A stretch of DNA of 64,000 nucleotides from contig NC_135723.1 of assembly GCF_964656455.1 (NCBI RefSeq), positions 101,323,283 to 101,387,282 on the forward strand, read 5' to 3'. The notes beneath the pieces are model-generated. The model did not search any database and had not been told where the DNA came from. It worked only from the letters and a program-made list of their open reading frames with translations. The DNA comes from Halichoerus grypus (taxonomy: Eukaryota > Chordata > Mammalia > Carnivora > Phocidae). Shown here in pieces: positions 46,635 through 58,239 of this stretch. Every line of letters starts with the position of its first letter. Positions within the stretch are counted from its first letter, which is position 1. A program made the translations under genes and the position numbers.

Positions 46635-47485
46635 TAACACAACCCAGAATTAACAACATGTGTAACATCTAAGTAGTCTGAGTATCCTTGAGTCATACTG
46701 GAAAGACCAAGAAAATGCTGAAGGAGGAAAGTGCATTTGTATGTCCAACTGATCACTAAAAAGTTTTTACATTAACTCATTAACATAACAAAATAATTTC
46801 AGCTAAACTGTTAAAATCTAGAATCTCCATTATTTTTTAGCATATGGCAAGTTGTACAGAAGCCTTTTGCACTAAAAATAATTTTGGCAAATAAAATATG
46901 ACTTTTATTTAAGAGCATAATAAGGAAACAAAATAATTTAAATTGATCCTCTTCCCAATGTCTATATCATTTTAAAAACATCAACATGTTCTCTTAATCA
47001 CATTTGCAATGGAAAATATTACGTGACATTAGCTAAACTACTATGAGAAGTCCTGGAATGTATCCAACATACTAATTTACAATAACATATAAAGATACAG
47101 GGAATAAAGGAAGGGAAATAAAATACTAACTGCATTTAAGTGAACGTTTCAAGCCCATCTGTTATAATTACATAGCTAATGAAAGACATTTGGCATTGAA
47201 AGAAAATGTATCCTTGATATATAGACTGGAATAGATCTTTCTGAACAAAATAAAAACATTTGTAAAATTGTAGAAATTATGAAAGAATAGATTTCCACAG
47301 GGAACTTCTCTAACATTAGCATTCCTGTACAACACATATTAGAAATGAAACAAATTATAAACTAAGTAACAATTACAAAGCTAATTAACATTTGGGGAGA
47401 GGGAGGTAAAGTAAATAGCTCTTAAATCGTTTACCAACTAAACAATTTATTTGAATCAGTATTTAAAACCCCTAAATAGCATTTT

Positions 47486-47524
47486 ATTTTTTCTTTTTTT
47501 AATCATTAAAAAAAGAAAAAGAGA
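47486..47524. repeat. T-rich/A-rich inverted repeat
   Basis: tttttcttttttt, then aatcatt, then aaaaaaagaaaaa: almost perfect arms that would fold into a hairpin. Could be two facing retroposon tails. Confidence 0.65.
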
Positions 47525-47636
47525 GGTAGAAGAAAAAAAGTGTTATAATATCTTGACAACTGTCCAAGAGCACATCCAAGAAAAAACTCTCAATTAGAGT
47601 TTGTATTGCCAACTACTGTTAAGAATAAGTTTGAGG

Positions 47637-47835
47637 GGGGCGCCTGGGTGGCTCAGATGGTTAAGCATCTGCCTTCAGCTCAGGTCATGATCCCAGGGTC
47701 CTGGGATCGAGTCCCACATCAGGCTCCCTGCTCGGAAGGGGGCCTGCTTCTTCCTCTCCCTCTGCTGCTCCCCCTGCTTGTGCTCTTTCGCTCTGTCAAA
47801 TAAATAAATAAAATCTTTAAAAAAAAAAAAAAAAA
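47637..47835 (+). mobile_element. CAN SINE with TSD
   Basis: Complete copy with 'ctcagatggttaagcatctg' variant. Duplication agaataagtttgagg at 47622-47636, agagtaagtttgagg at 47836-47850. Confidence 0.95.
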
Positions 47836-48784
47836 AGAGTAAGTTTGAGGAATTTCCAAAACTTTTATTTCACTAGACTGAAATAAGGAAGGTTCTCTCA
47901 AAATAAATCTGAAATACAAAACAAAGCAGGATCAACAAAATTTCAGAGATTAAGGTTAAAGATGAGTTATAAAACAGTAACAAAAAGTTTGAGGCTATTC
48001 CAAAGTTCGTCCAATTAATTATGAAGTATTTATTCTGTATCAACTATGGCTATGGGCTAAGTGCTTGAGGAAATATCAGATAATATTATAGGTTTTCCAT
48101 ATACCAAACTTTTTAACCTTTCCCAAACTTTTCTTATCAGTCAACTGGGATTCTCACAGAATGCTGAAGGCAGAATAAAGAATAAGGACAGAAAGTAAGA
48201 AAAACAAGAAAAATGACATGGAAAACTGATCCACAAAATCCAGTGTCTCTTTAAGCAAGAGTACCAGAAGGAGAGAAAATAGAAGGATTATAACCAGAGA
48301 AATTATTCTAAAAAAAATTATGGAAGTATCTAATAATAAAAGCTAACAAGTACTAAGCATAATTTCATTGAACAGGTGGGGGAGCCAGAGGAGTCTTTCT
48401 CTCTGTTCACTGATCTTTGTATCACTATAAAAGCACCTAAGCTTAATATCTGCCACGTTGCCTCTCTAATCAGAAAATACCCACTTCAGATTAAAATGTC
48501 TCACACCTAGAAACACTGGCAAAATTTTAAGATAACGAAGAAAAGGAAAAATTCCAGTAGCCTCACAAAAGAAAACAGGCCAGCTACAAAGAAAGGAGAA
48601 TCAGTCATTACTTCTCATTAGCAATATTCAATGCAAAAAACAAAAAAAATCATCCGAGGTCGACAAAAAAATTATTTGAAGCTACAATTTTAATACCTGC
48701 TAAGTTTACATTCAAGTCCATGGATAATAAACATAAACAGGTTAAATTCCCTATTAAAAAAACAGTAACTTTCAAAATGTGCAA

Positions 48785-48905
48785 AATATACTTTATATAT
48801 GTCACACACACACATGCTAAATATATATACACACACATTTTATTTATGTATGTTTGTACATATATACACGTATGTATGTGTGTATATGTACATATATGTG
48901 CATGA
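48785..48905. repeat. CA/TG and TA-rich microsatellite-like stretch
   Basis: Alternating (CA)n, (TA)n and (TG)n tracts. Alternating purine-pyrimidine sequence on both strands. The short frames here are chance. Confidence 0.75.
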
Positions 48906-49834
48906 GGCACAGTGACACAGCAAATTCAAAAATAAGAGCTGAAGGGAAAAGCACCAACAAATGCTATCAAAAAGAAAGCAGCTATAGCAAAGAAAATTGG
49001 ATCCAAACCAAAAAGTGGTGAATAGGGCAAAGATAAAGTTCACATTAAAATAAGTCTGTTAAAAAATTCCAACAGAACAAGAAACAGTTATTAAAGTTTA
49101 CATACCTCGTATGAATTTCCTTGACATATAAAGTAAAACTGAGTAGAAATATGTACATGAATAAGTCAGACTTTAATATAGCTCTCAGAAATAAAGATAC
49201 AGATATGAAATAAATAATTTAATAACAGTGATCAAGTTTGATTCAAACTTACACATACACAGATCTCCATAATCCAAAACCAGAGAATATATATCCTATT
49301 CAAACATACAGAGAATTCTTTTTTTATTTTTCAGAATTATTTTTAATTCACTATACATATAACCATAAAAAAAGTCCACAAATTCAAAAAATCAAATATT
49401 TCCTAGCCCATATGCAAAAAAGCAGGTATTTCCTAAACCTGATACATTAATAATTATGAATTTACAACAAACTCAAAAAAAGCAGATTTCTTTTAAATCA
49501 AAAGAAAAAACATATTGTTTTTTAAACGATTGAATAAGAAACATGTCAAAATCTTTGAGATGTGGCAAATTTGGTTATGAAAAAAATACAGCTTGAAAAA
49601 TGCAAAACTCAAGACCAAAGGATAAAAATAAATGAAGCTAGATTTAAAAACTGAAGCAAGTAAGAACCAACATATACTGCATGAGATTAGACATCTCAGG
49701 AAGTAAACCCACCCTAAAATTGTGTTTAAGAAGATGTCATTCATGAGATTCGGGTGTTAAAGTCTCTATCAAAAGAATTAGTGTTTGCTTTAGAAAAAAT
49801 ATGCTTAAAATAGAACTGACTGAAATAAAAATCA

Positions 49835-50038
49835 GGGGCGCCTGGGTGGCTCAGTCATTAAGGGTCTGCCTTCGGCTCAGGTCATGATCCCAGGGTCCTG
49901 GGATCGAGCCCCGCATTGGGCTCCCTGCTCTGCAGGAAGCCTGCTTCTCCCTCTCCCACTCCTCCTGCTTGTGTTCCCTCTCTCGCTCTCTCTCTGTCAA
50001 ATAAATAAAATAAAATCTTTTTAAAAAAATAAAAATAA
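49835..50038 (+). mobile_element. CAN SINE with TSD
   Basis: Complete young-type copy with duplication aaataaaaatca at 49823-49834 and 50039-50050. Confidence 0.93.
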
Positions 50039-50315
50039 AAATAAAAATCAATCTACCAAAAAATTTTATATATAAATTGTCTTAAAGTCATGAATATCTT
50101 GATGAGTGATTTGTTGTTGCTGTTCTGGCCCAGTTAATTATTCTGGTTTGTACACTAACAAACATACATTTCTGACTGAAACATCTGCTAAAACAAACAA
50201 ACAAAATTAAATAACATTACAAAATCAAAATGGACAGTGCTGTGAATGAGATTTTTCTCCCACCAGTATCTTCCCTTTCTGACCCATCTTCCTCACTGCT
50301 GTCACAAAGGTCTTT

Positions 50316-51620
50316 TCTTTTTTTTACTAATTTTTTAATTTAAAAAAAAAATTTTTTTTAATTATGTTATGTTAGTCACCATACAATACTTCATTCGTTT
50401 TTGATGTAGTGTTCCATGATTCATTATCTGCGTTTAACACCCAAGGCTCCATGCAATACGTGCCCTCCTTAATACCCATCACCAGGCTAACTCATCCCCC
50501 CACCCCCCCTTCCCTCTGAACCCCTCAGTTTGTTTCCTGGAGTCCACAGTTTCTCATGGTTCGTCTCCCCCTCTGATTCCCCCCCTTCATTTTTCCCTTC
50601 TTTCTCCTAATGTCCTCGGTGCTATTCCTTATGTTCCACATATAAGTGAAATCATATGATAATTGTCTTTCTCTGCTTGACTTATTTCACTTAGCATAAT
50701 CTCCTCCAGTCTCATCCATGTTGATGTAAAAGTTGGGTATTCATCCTTTCTGATGGCTGAGTAATATTCCGTTGTATAAATGGACCACATCTTCTTTATC
50801 CATTCATCTGTTGAAGGGCATCTCGGCTCCTTCCACAATTTGGCTATTGTGGACATTGCTGCTATGAACATTGGGGTGCATGTGCCCCTTCTTTTCACTA
50901 CATCTGTGTCTTTGGGGTAAATACCCAGTACTGTGATTGCTGGGTCATAGGGTAGTTCTATTTCTAACTTTTTGAGGACCCTCCACACTGTTTTCCATAG
51001 TGACTGTACCAAGTGCATTCCCACAAACAGTGTAAGAGGGGTCCCCTTTCTCCACATCCTCTCCAACATTTGTTGTTTCCTGCCTTGTTCATTTTTGCCA
51101 TTCTAACTGGTGTAAGGTGGTATCTCAATGTGGTTTTGATTTGAATTTCCCTGATGGCTAATGATGACGAACATTTTTTCATGTGTCTGTTAGCCATTCA
51201 TGTGTCTGTTAGCCATTCGTATGTCTTCTTTAGAGAAGTGTCTGTTCATGTCTTCTGTCCATTTTCTGATTTGATTATTTGTTTTTTGGGTGATGCTGAA
51301 TATTTCTTCATGTGTCTGTTAGCCATTCATATGTCTTCTTTAGAGAAGTATCTGTTCATGTCTTCTGCCCATTTTTTGATTTGATGATTTGTTTTTTGGG
51401 TGTTGAGTTTGAAAAGTTCTTTATAGATCTTGGATACCAGCCCTTCATCTGTAGTGTCATTTGCAAATATCTTCTCCCATTCCGTGGGCTGCCTCTTAGT
51501 TTTGTTGACTGTTTCCTTTGCTGTGCAGAAGCTTTTTATCTTGATGAAGTCCCAAAAGTTCATTTTTGCCTTTGTTTCCCTTGCCTTTGGAGACGTGTCT
51601 TGAAAGAAGTTGCTGTGGCC
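50316..51620 (-). mobile_element. L1 (minus), 3' segment of a twin-primed insertion
   Basis: Minus-strand L1 from its 3' end into ORF2. Readable parts include [40 protein letters not shown] and [21 protein letters not shown] local tandem duplication (51163-51402) breaks the reading frame. It stops at 'ggccacagcaacttctttc' (minus), where the sequence flips strand. Same insertion as the following entry. Confidence 0.9.
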
Positions 51621-52368
51621 GATTACTAGAACTATACACTAACAATGTAACTGTAGAAAGAGAAATTAGGGAGTTGATTCCATTTACAATAGCACCAAAA
51701 ACCATAAGATACCTCGGAATAAACCCAACCAAAGAGGTAAAAGATCTACACTCTAGAAACTACAGAACACTTATGAAAGAAATTGAAGAAGTCACAAAAA
51801 GATGGAAAAATATTCCATGCTCATGGTTTGGAAGAATAAACATTATAAAAATGTCTATGCTGCCCAGAGCAATCTACACTTTCAATGCAATCCCTATCAA
51901 AATACCATCAACATTTTTCAAATAGCTGGAACAAACAATCCTAAAATTTGTATGGACCCAGAAAAGACCCCGAACCACCAAGGAAATGTTGAAAAAGAAA
52001 AACAAAGCTGGGGCCATCACGTTGCCTGATTTCAAGCTATGTTACAAAGCTGTGATCACCAAGACAGCATGGTACCTGCACAAAAACAGACACACAGATC
52101 AATGGAACAGAATAGAGAGCCCAGATATGGACCTTCAACTCTATGGTCAACTAATCTTCGACAAAGCAGGAAAAAAACATCCAATGGAAAAAAGACAGTC
52201 TCTTCAATAAATGGTGCTGGGGAAATTGGAGCTATATACAAAAGAATGAAACTCGACTATTCTCTTACACCACACACAAAGATAAACTCTAAATGGATGA
52301 AAGACCTCAATGTAAGACAGAAATCCATCAAAATCCTAGAGGAGAACATAGGCAGTAACCTCTTTGAC
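51621..52368 (+). mobile_element. L1, inverted 5' segment of the same insertion
   Basis: Plus-strand ORF2 immediately upstream in L1 order of the segment on the minus strand: [60 protein letters not shown] and so on. It ends near 'aacctctttgacac', directly adjoining in L1 order the start of the minus segment. An approximate duplication (cacaaaggtctttt at about 50304, cacaacggtctttc at about 52368) flanks the pair. Confidence 0.9.
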
Positions 52369-52429
52369 ACAACGGTCTTTCTAAGGGAGTCCCAGATACT
52401 TCTGGATCAGGTCCAATCTCCTCAATATG

Positions 52430-53090
52430 GGACTGTGGCAGGTAGACTCCTAAAATGCCTGTACTCCCCACTTTTACCCCCAACATGTCCACCCCTAATC
52501 CAGAGACTTGTAAAAAAATATATATATATGATGAAATATCATGACACAGATTATATTACATGGTAAATGGATTTTTTGCAGATGTGATTAAAGCTGCTAT
52601 TCAACTGATGCTGAATTAATCAAGGGAGAGATTAGTCTATTCAAATTACACAATTCCTTTAAAAGCAGAAAGTTTTCTCCAGCTGGTCGGAGAAAGGAAA
52701 GTCAGAGAAATTCAAAACAAGGGAAGGATTCAATACATCACTGCTATCTTTGAAGACAAAAGGAGCCACATGCAAGGTCCAGGAGTGGCCTCTAGGAGCT
52801 GACAGCAACCCCAAGTAAGGCTGGCCAACTGGCAAATGGCCAATAAAGAAATGGTGACCTCAGTATTGCAACTGCACAGAACAGAATTCTACCCTCACCT
52901 AAATGAACTTAGAAGAGGATTCTCCCCCAGGGCCTTTGGATAAGCACCCAGGCTGGTAGACATCTTTAAGACCCTAAACAAAGAACACAGTTGAGCCTGC
53001 CCAAACCTCTGACCTAGAGAAGTATGACCTCATAAATGGGGGCTGCTTTAAGCCATTAAATTTATGGTAATTTATTATATAGCAATAGCT
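52430..53090 (+). repeat. Ancient interspersed repeat, LTR- or DNA-transposon-like
   Basis: Contains 'tttttgcagatgtgattaaa', 'gtggcctctaggagctgaca', a gattctcccccagggccttt block and ends 'taagccattaaatttatggt'. I recognise this as a common mammalian dispersed repeat but cannot name the family reliably. Confidence 0.55.
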
Positions 53091-53419
53091 CACATTTACC
53101 ACATTTCACAAAGTGGTTTGTTCTCTGCCAAATCACTATTTGTATTTTTAAGAAAATTTTTCTATTATACTTACATTACACAGTGTCTTCTTTACTCAAA
53201 ACTATTAAGTAAACAGGGTAAATATTTTAAACTCCATCCTAGTAATGAAGCAGCAAAACCTAAGAGAAACTCTCCTAACATAACCATTTGAGTCAAGCAT
53301 TCTGAGTACACAAATGTGCCCTCTATCTATTGCATCAAGGAAATAGTAAATTCTCTAGTTGATAACAACATACATAAATCAGAAACCCTAACCAAATAAC
53401 CATAATCGCTATAATCTTT

Positions 53420-53690
53420 AACATAACCATAAATAAAAACATGAATAAATTTGACTACATAAAACTTTTAAACTTTTATATGGTTAAAAACCATGCATAT
53501 CTCAGAGAAAATCAAATGACAAAAAAAATTTTTTTAAATAACCTGCAATTTGAATTACAAATGTCTAGTATCTTGAATATATAAAAGTTTATAAATTATA
53601 AAAATGAGTACAACTTAAAAATAGACAATGACACTTTATAGAAGCACATAATTTAGGGAAGACATAAAGTGGGCCAATAAAACATATTTA
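53420..53690 (+). mobile_element. Old L1 fragment
   Basis: L1-like sense sequence ('aatttgactacataaaactt', 'gacaatgacactttatagaa'), degraded. Confidence 0.5.
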
Positions 53691-53699
53691 ACATGCAGG

Positions 53700-53890
53700 A
53701 TTTAGTGAACATTATTTCCCAGCAACCAGGTCAACCACTTTACAAGAATGACCTTATTCAAGTCTAACAAACCACCATTTTAGGTGGATACCATTACTGC
53801 TCATTTTACAAATGAGGCACAGAGAGATTGAATTCCTTGCCCTCCCTTACAAAGCCAGGAAGTGAAAGAGGAATTGAACTGGAGGAGTTC
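53700..53890 (+). mobile_element. MIR relic
   Basis: MIR landmarks in order: a ctcattttacaaatgaggca core, then 'acagagagattgaattcctt', 'aggaattgaactgga'. Confidence 0.75.
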
Positions 53891-54029
53891 ATAATTAGTT
53901 AGATATGGGTAATTAATGCAAATTCCATTAACACACTGAATAGTTTGTCTCACTTATATCCTCACTCTCAGGAGAAGGTAGCCACTTTGGGATGTGAATT
54001 CCATAAAATACTAATCCTCACTGACTACC

Positions 54030-54705
54030 AAAAGAAACACACTATAATGTTCATAAAACACAATTCATAATACTTTCAAATTGAAAAGCCCCAATGCCCA
54101 ACAGTAAAACGGGTAAATTACAGTATTCTGATAACAGAATACTACAATCTATCAATGAGAATAAATGAATGACAATTACAATTAGCATTTGGTGAATCTC
54201 ACCAACATAATGGCATGTGAAAAGAGAAAACAGTACTTGTATGAGTCCAATTATATAAAGTACAAAAACAGACAAGACTAATTTATGATGTTAGTAATAA
54301 TGATAATGCTTGCCTCTAGGGAGTTAAAAGTAGTGACCAAAAGGAACAGAATCCTGGGGTGCTATTATTCATTTCTTGAACTAATCTCAGTTTATGTGCA
54401 TTGATCTTATTTAAGGGTGTTCATAGAAATGTACACCTATAGGGCGCCTGGGTGGTTCAGTTAGTTAAGCGACTGCCTTAGGCTCAGGTCATGATCCTGG
54501 AGTCCCAGGATCGAGTCCTGCATCGGGCTCCCTGCTCGGCGGGGAGTCTGCTTCTCCCTCTGCCCCTCCCCCCTCTCATGTGCTCTCTCTCATTCTCTCT
54601 CTCTCAAATAAATAAAATCTTTAAAAAAAAAAAAAAGAAATGTACACCTATAATAAGTACATTTTGCTGTGTATGTATCATACTTCAATAAAAAGTTTTT
54701 TAGAA
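54030..54705 (+). mobile_element. Old L1 3' end, split by a CAN SINE
   Basis: Degraded sense L1M-like 3' end with 'cccaatgcccaacagtaaaa' and, after the SINE, 'catacttcaataaaaagttt'. The SINE at 54442 interrupts it. Confidence 0.6.
54442..54635 (+). mobile_element. CAN SINE with TSD
   Basis: Complete copy inside old L1. Target-site duplication agaaatgtacacctata at 54425-54441 and 54636-54652. Confidence 0.96.
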
Positions 54706-54721
54706 AATTAAGAGAATTTTA

Positions 54722-54926
54722 GGGGTGCCTGGGTGGCTCAGTCATTAAGCATCTGCCTTTGGCTCAGGTCATGATCCCAGGGTCCTGGGATTGAGTCCCT
54801 CATCGGGCTCCCTGCTCGGCGGGAAGCCTGCTTCTCCCTCTTCCACTCCCCCTACTTGTGTTCCTGCTCTCGCTATCTCTCTCTGTCAAATAAATAAATA
54901 CAATCTTAAAAAAAAAAAAAAAGAAA
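54722..54926 (+). mobile_element. CAN SINE with TSD
   Basis: Complete young-type copy, A-rich tail. Imperfect duplication aaaattaagagaatttt / aaaattcagagaattta. Confidence 0.93.
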
Positions 54927-55054
54927 AGAAAATTCAGAGAATTTAAGGTGAAAACTAAACTGGTAAGGGATAATATTTGCCCTTTTATTTCTCATATGAA
55001 ATTCTATATAAATACTACTATTCTACCTGATGTGTTTCTATCAGTGGATTAAAA

Positions 55055-55248
55055 AAAATTTTTTTAAAGATTTTATTTATTTATATGACAGAGAGAGAGA
55101 CAGCGAGAGAGGGAACACAAGCAGGGGGAGAGGGAGAAGCAGGCTTCCCGCCGAGCAGGGAGACGGATGCGGGGCTCGATCCTAGGACCCTGGGATCATG
55201 ACCTGAGCTGAAGGCAGACACTTAATAACTGAGCCACCCAGGCGCCCC
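55055..55248 (-). mobile_element. CAN SINE (minus) with TSD
   Basis: Reverse copy. Target-site duplication agtggattaaaa at 55043-55054 and 55249-55260. It faces the preceding plus-strand copy across about 130 bp. Confidence 0.95.
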
Positions 55249-55777
55249 AGTGGATTAAAATTTCTTATTCGTCTCCAGTAACCTGCAGTATATTAAGATA
55301 TTAGTTGAGAGAATAATATGGATGAATGCACTGTAAATCTAATTCTAAGATATTCATCCCTAGCCAAAAAAAAAAAAGGAAAGAAAGGAGGAAGGAAAGG
55401 AATACATATAACTACCACATAAACCATCTATTATTTGGTTATTACTAAGAGCACAGAATGAAGTAGTACACATTATCAATCACATTATAACAATGATTGT
55501 TTGAAAATTAGAGTATTTGAAAACTGAAACATTTTAATTTAAACATAAGTTTAACATGATACTAGAGTTAGCAAGACAACACTGCATACAAAAGAGTTTA
55601 AAACTTCTAAAAGAAAATTTAAAAGCTTTTATGTCAGTACAGGTAAACACAAACATAATATGATTACAGTTAACTGGATGCATTTAAATCATGTCCTTTA
55701 AAAACTTAAGAACAGCTACATTTGCATGCCATTTGGTCCAAATTTTGATGTCAATTAGTAGATTTAGCCCACATTTA

Positions 55778-55994
55778 TCTTTTTTAAAGATTTATTTATT
55801 TGAGAGAGAGAAAAAGGGTGTGCGAGCGCGTGGTTGGTGGGGAAGGGGGAGAAAGAGAAAACTCAAGCAGACTCCCCACTGAGTACAGAGCCCAATGTGG
55901 GGCTCAATCCCAGGACCTCAGTCAGCTGAGATCATGACCTGAGCCAAAATCACTTGAGTCTGCCACTGAACCGACTGAGCAACCCAGGTGCCCC
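55778..55994 (-). mobile_element. CAN SINE (minus) with TSD
   Basis: Reverse copy of a more divergent type. Target-site duplication tagcccacattta at 55765-55777 and 55995-56007. Confidence 0.94.
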
Positions 55995-56519
55995 TAGCCC
56001 ACATTTAAAACCTTTACAAGGAGGATGCCCACCTTCATAAAAGATTCCAACGGTAGTATAAGAACCGTTTATTCTTACAAACAATAAACTAATAGAATAA
56101 GGTCATCCAAACAGAAGTTATATTTATAAAAAGCTAGTAAATATATCCACACAGTCAATATAGGTGAACCAGATTCTGGATGAATAAAACTCTCGTACCT
56201 GACTTTGGAGACCAAACTGTGTTTCCCACCTATCTCACAGAGAAGTGACAGAGCAGACTTCCATTACTGTCCACTGACAAAATGCTACTCAGCAAGTAAG
56301 CACGCTAGCAAACATTAGGATCACATAAATATCAGTAAAAATATTAACAAACTAAAATGCTTGTAGCAGCTGAATTATATATCGAGTATTTATATAATCA
56401 TAGCAAATAACTCAAATATGTTGTACGCCACTCATGGGCTCAAAGGATGATAGCAAAAAGCAATGAAAATATTAAATCTCATTATTGATCTACTACCTTT
56501 GGATGTTTATTTCGATTTT

Positions 56520-56619
56520 TTAATTTTTTTAATTTTTTTTTTAGAAATCTCTATGTCCAACCCATGATCCCGAGACCAAGAGTCACATGCTGCTTCAACT
56601 GAGCCAGCCAGGCACCCCA
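56520..56619 (-). mobile_element. CAN SINE fragment (minus), short type
   Basis: Only the tRNA-related head ('ctgagccagccaggcacccc' at the right end) followed by a T-rich tail strand; the CT-rich body is absent. Confidence 0.75.
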
Positions 56620-56849
56620 TTTGGATTTCTCTTAGGTTGATGCACAAAATAAACAATAATTTTCCTTTTTCTTTTAGTAACTTTTCAATTACAGGAAAAA
56701 TTAACTAAATTTAAAAGAAAAGATACAATTATAGATTGGATAAGGGAATAAAAATTTTTAAAGATATAAAGAACTACTGAATTAAATTGAAAAATATCAA
56801 TATGAACTCATGATTTTGAAAAATATCTTTTCTTTATGTGATTTATTTT

Positions 56850-58200
56850 TGACCAGTAGTCAAGATAATTCAGGGGAACAACAGCCTTTTAGAATGATGC
56901 TGGAACAACTGAATATCCACATGGAAATCAAAGAACCTTGAACCTTATATCTTGTATTCTCACACCATACACGTAATTTAACTATAAAATGAATAAAAAA
57001 CCTTAAGGTAACCTTGGAATATGCAATAATATTTTTATATAAGGCATACCAAGCATAATCCTTAAAAGAAAATATTTGAAAATTGACAAATGACATACTT
57101 CATCAAAATTAAACCCTCTGTGCCCCACATCGGGCTCCCTGCTCAGCGGGAAGCCTGCTTCTCCCTCTCCCACTCCCCCTGCTGTGTTCCCTCTCTCGCT
57201 GTCTGTCAAATAAATAAAATCTAAAAAAAAAAAAAATAAACCCTCTACTCATCAAAAAGCACTAAAAAAAATGAAAGCAAGATGCAACTAGGCAAAAATA
57301 CTTAAAAAATTCATCTCTAATAAATGATTTCTATGTAGAATATATAAAAAACTCTTTTCACTCAATAGTAATGAGAAGACAAATCGATTGGAAAAGGGGG
57401 GTAGACGCAAAAGATTTGAGCAGACAACTCACAGAGGATATAAAATGGCAAGTAAGTACATAAAGATGTTCAATTTCACTACTCATCAGGAAATACAAAA
57501 TCAAACCCACAATGAAATATCATTAAACACCAACCAGAATGGCTGAAATTTAGAAACACTGACAATAACCAGTCCTAGGAAAATGGAGAGCAAATGGAAT
57601 CTTAGCGGTAGAAATGGAAAAGTATGCAGACCCTTTTGAAGAAACTGTCAAACTGTCTTCCAAAGTTAGACACACACTTTCCAAGAAATCAGCAATTTCA
57701 GTTCTAATTATTTCCACAAGAAACATAAAAAGATGTATCATGTTGCATAAATGTTCATAGCAGCTTTATAAATAATAGCCACACAGAGGAAGAAAACTTT
57801 CAGCTGCTGAATGGATGAATCTCAAAACCACTATGCTAAGTACAAAAGCCAGACAGAAAAGATTTCATATTCTATGATTCCATTTATATATCAATCTAGA
57901 AAAGGCAAAACTACAGGAAGATTAGTGACTGCCAGGAACTAGAGTGTTAGGAGGGGACAGAGCATAAAGGGTCATGAGAGAACATTCTGGGATGAAGGAA
58001 ACATCCTATATTTTGATTATGATTATAGTTATATACATGACTGTACACACTTCTCAGAACATTCAGCTGCACCTGTCTTTAGAAGGACTTACACTGTATG
58101 TAAAATATACCTTAAAAGAACAACTCTCACGCAGGAAAAAACCTCCAAATTTATTTACTGGGTAGTGAATGGCAGACAGACTAGTATCAGAGTAACTTTT
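56850..58200 (+). mobile_element. Old L1 ORF2 3' region, split by a CAN SINE
   Basis: Sense-strand degraded L1 ('ctggaacaactgaatatcca', 'ggaaatacaaaatcaaaccc') running to a 3' end near 58.1-58.2 kb. Interrupted by a truncated SINE at 57120. Confidence 0.65.
57120..57233 (+). mobile_element. 5'-truncated CAN SINE with TSD
   Basis: Lacks the tRNA-like head and starts at 'gtgccccacatcgggctccc'. Flanked by near-perfect duplications (aaattaaaccctct and aaataaaccctct), so it inserted already truncated. Confidence 0.9.
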
Positions 58201-58239
58201 TTGAAAATAAAATTTGTAAAATCTGAATAAAATATAAAG

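Noticed and set aside
46250..46756. 168-codon minus-strand frame as a gene
   Set aside because: It is the C-terminal end of L1 ORF2 in a truncated element, extended by chance into flanking intron.
48785..48905. Direct repeats as a CRISPR-like or satellite array
   Set aside because: Simple CA/TA/TG alternation without unit-spacer structure, and in a mammalian genome.
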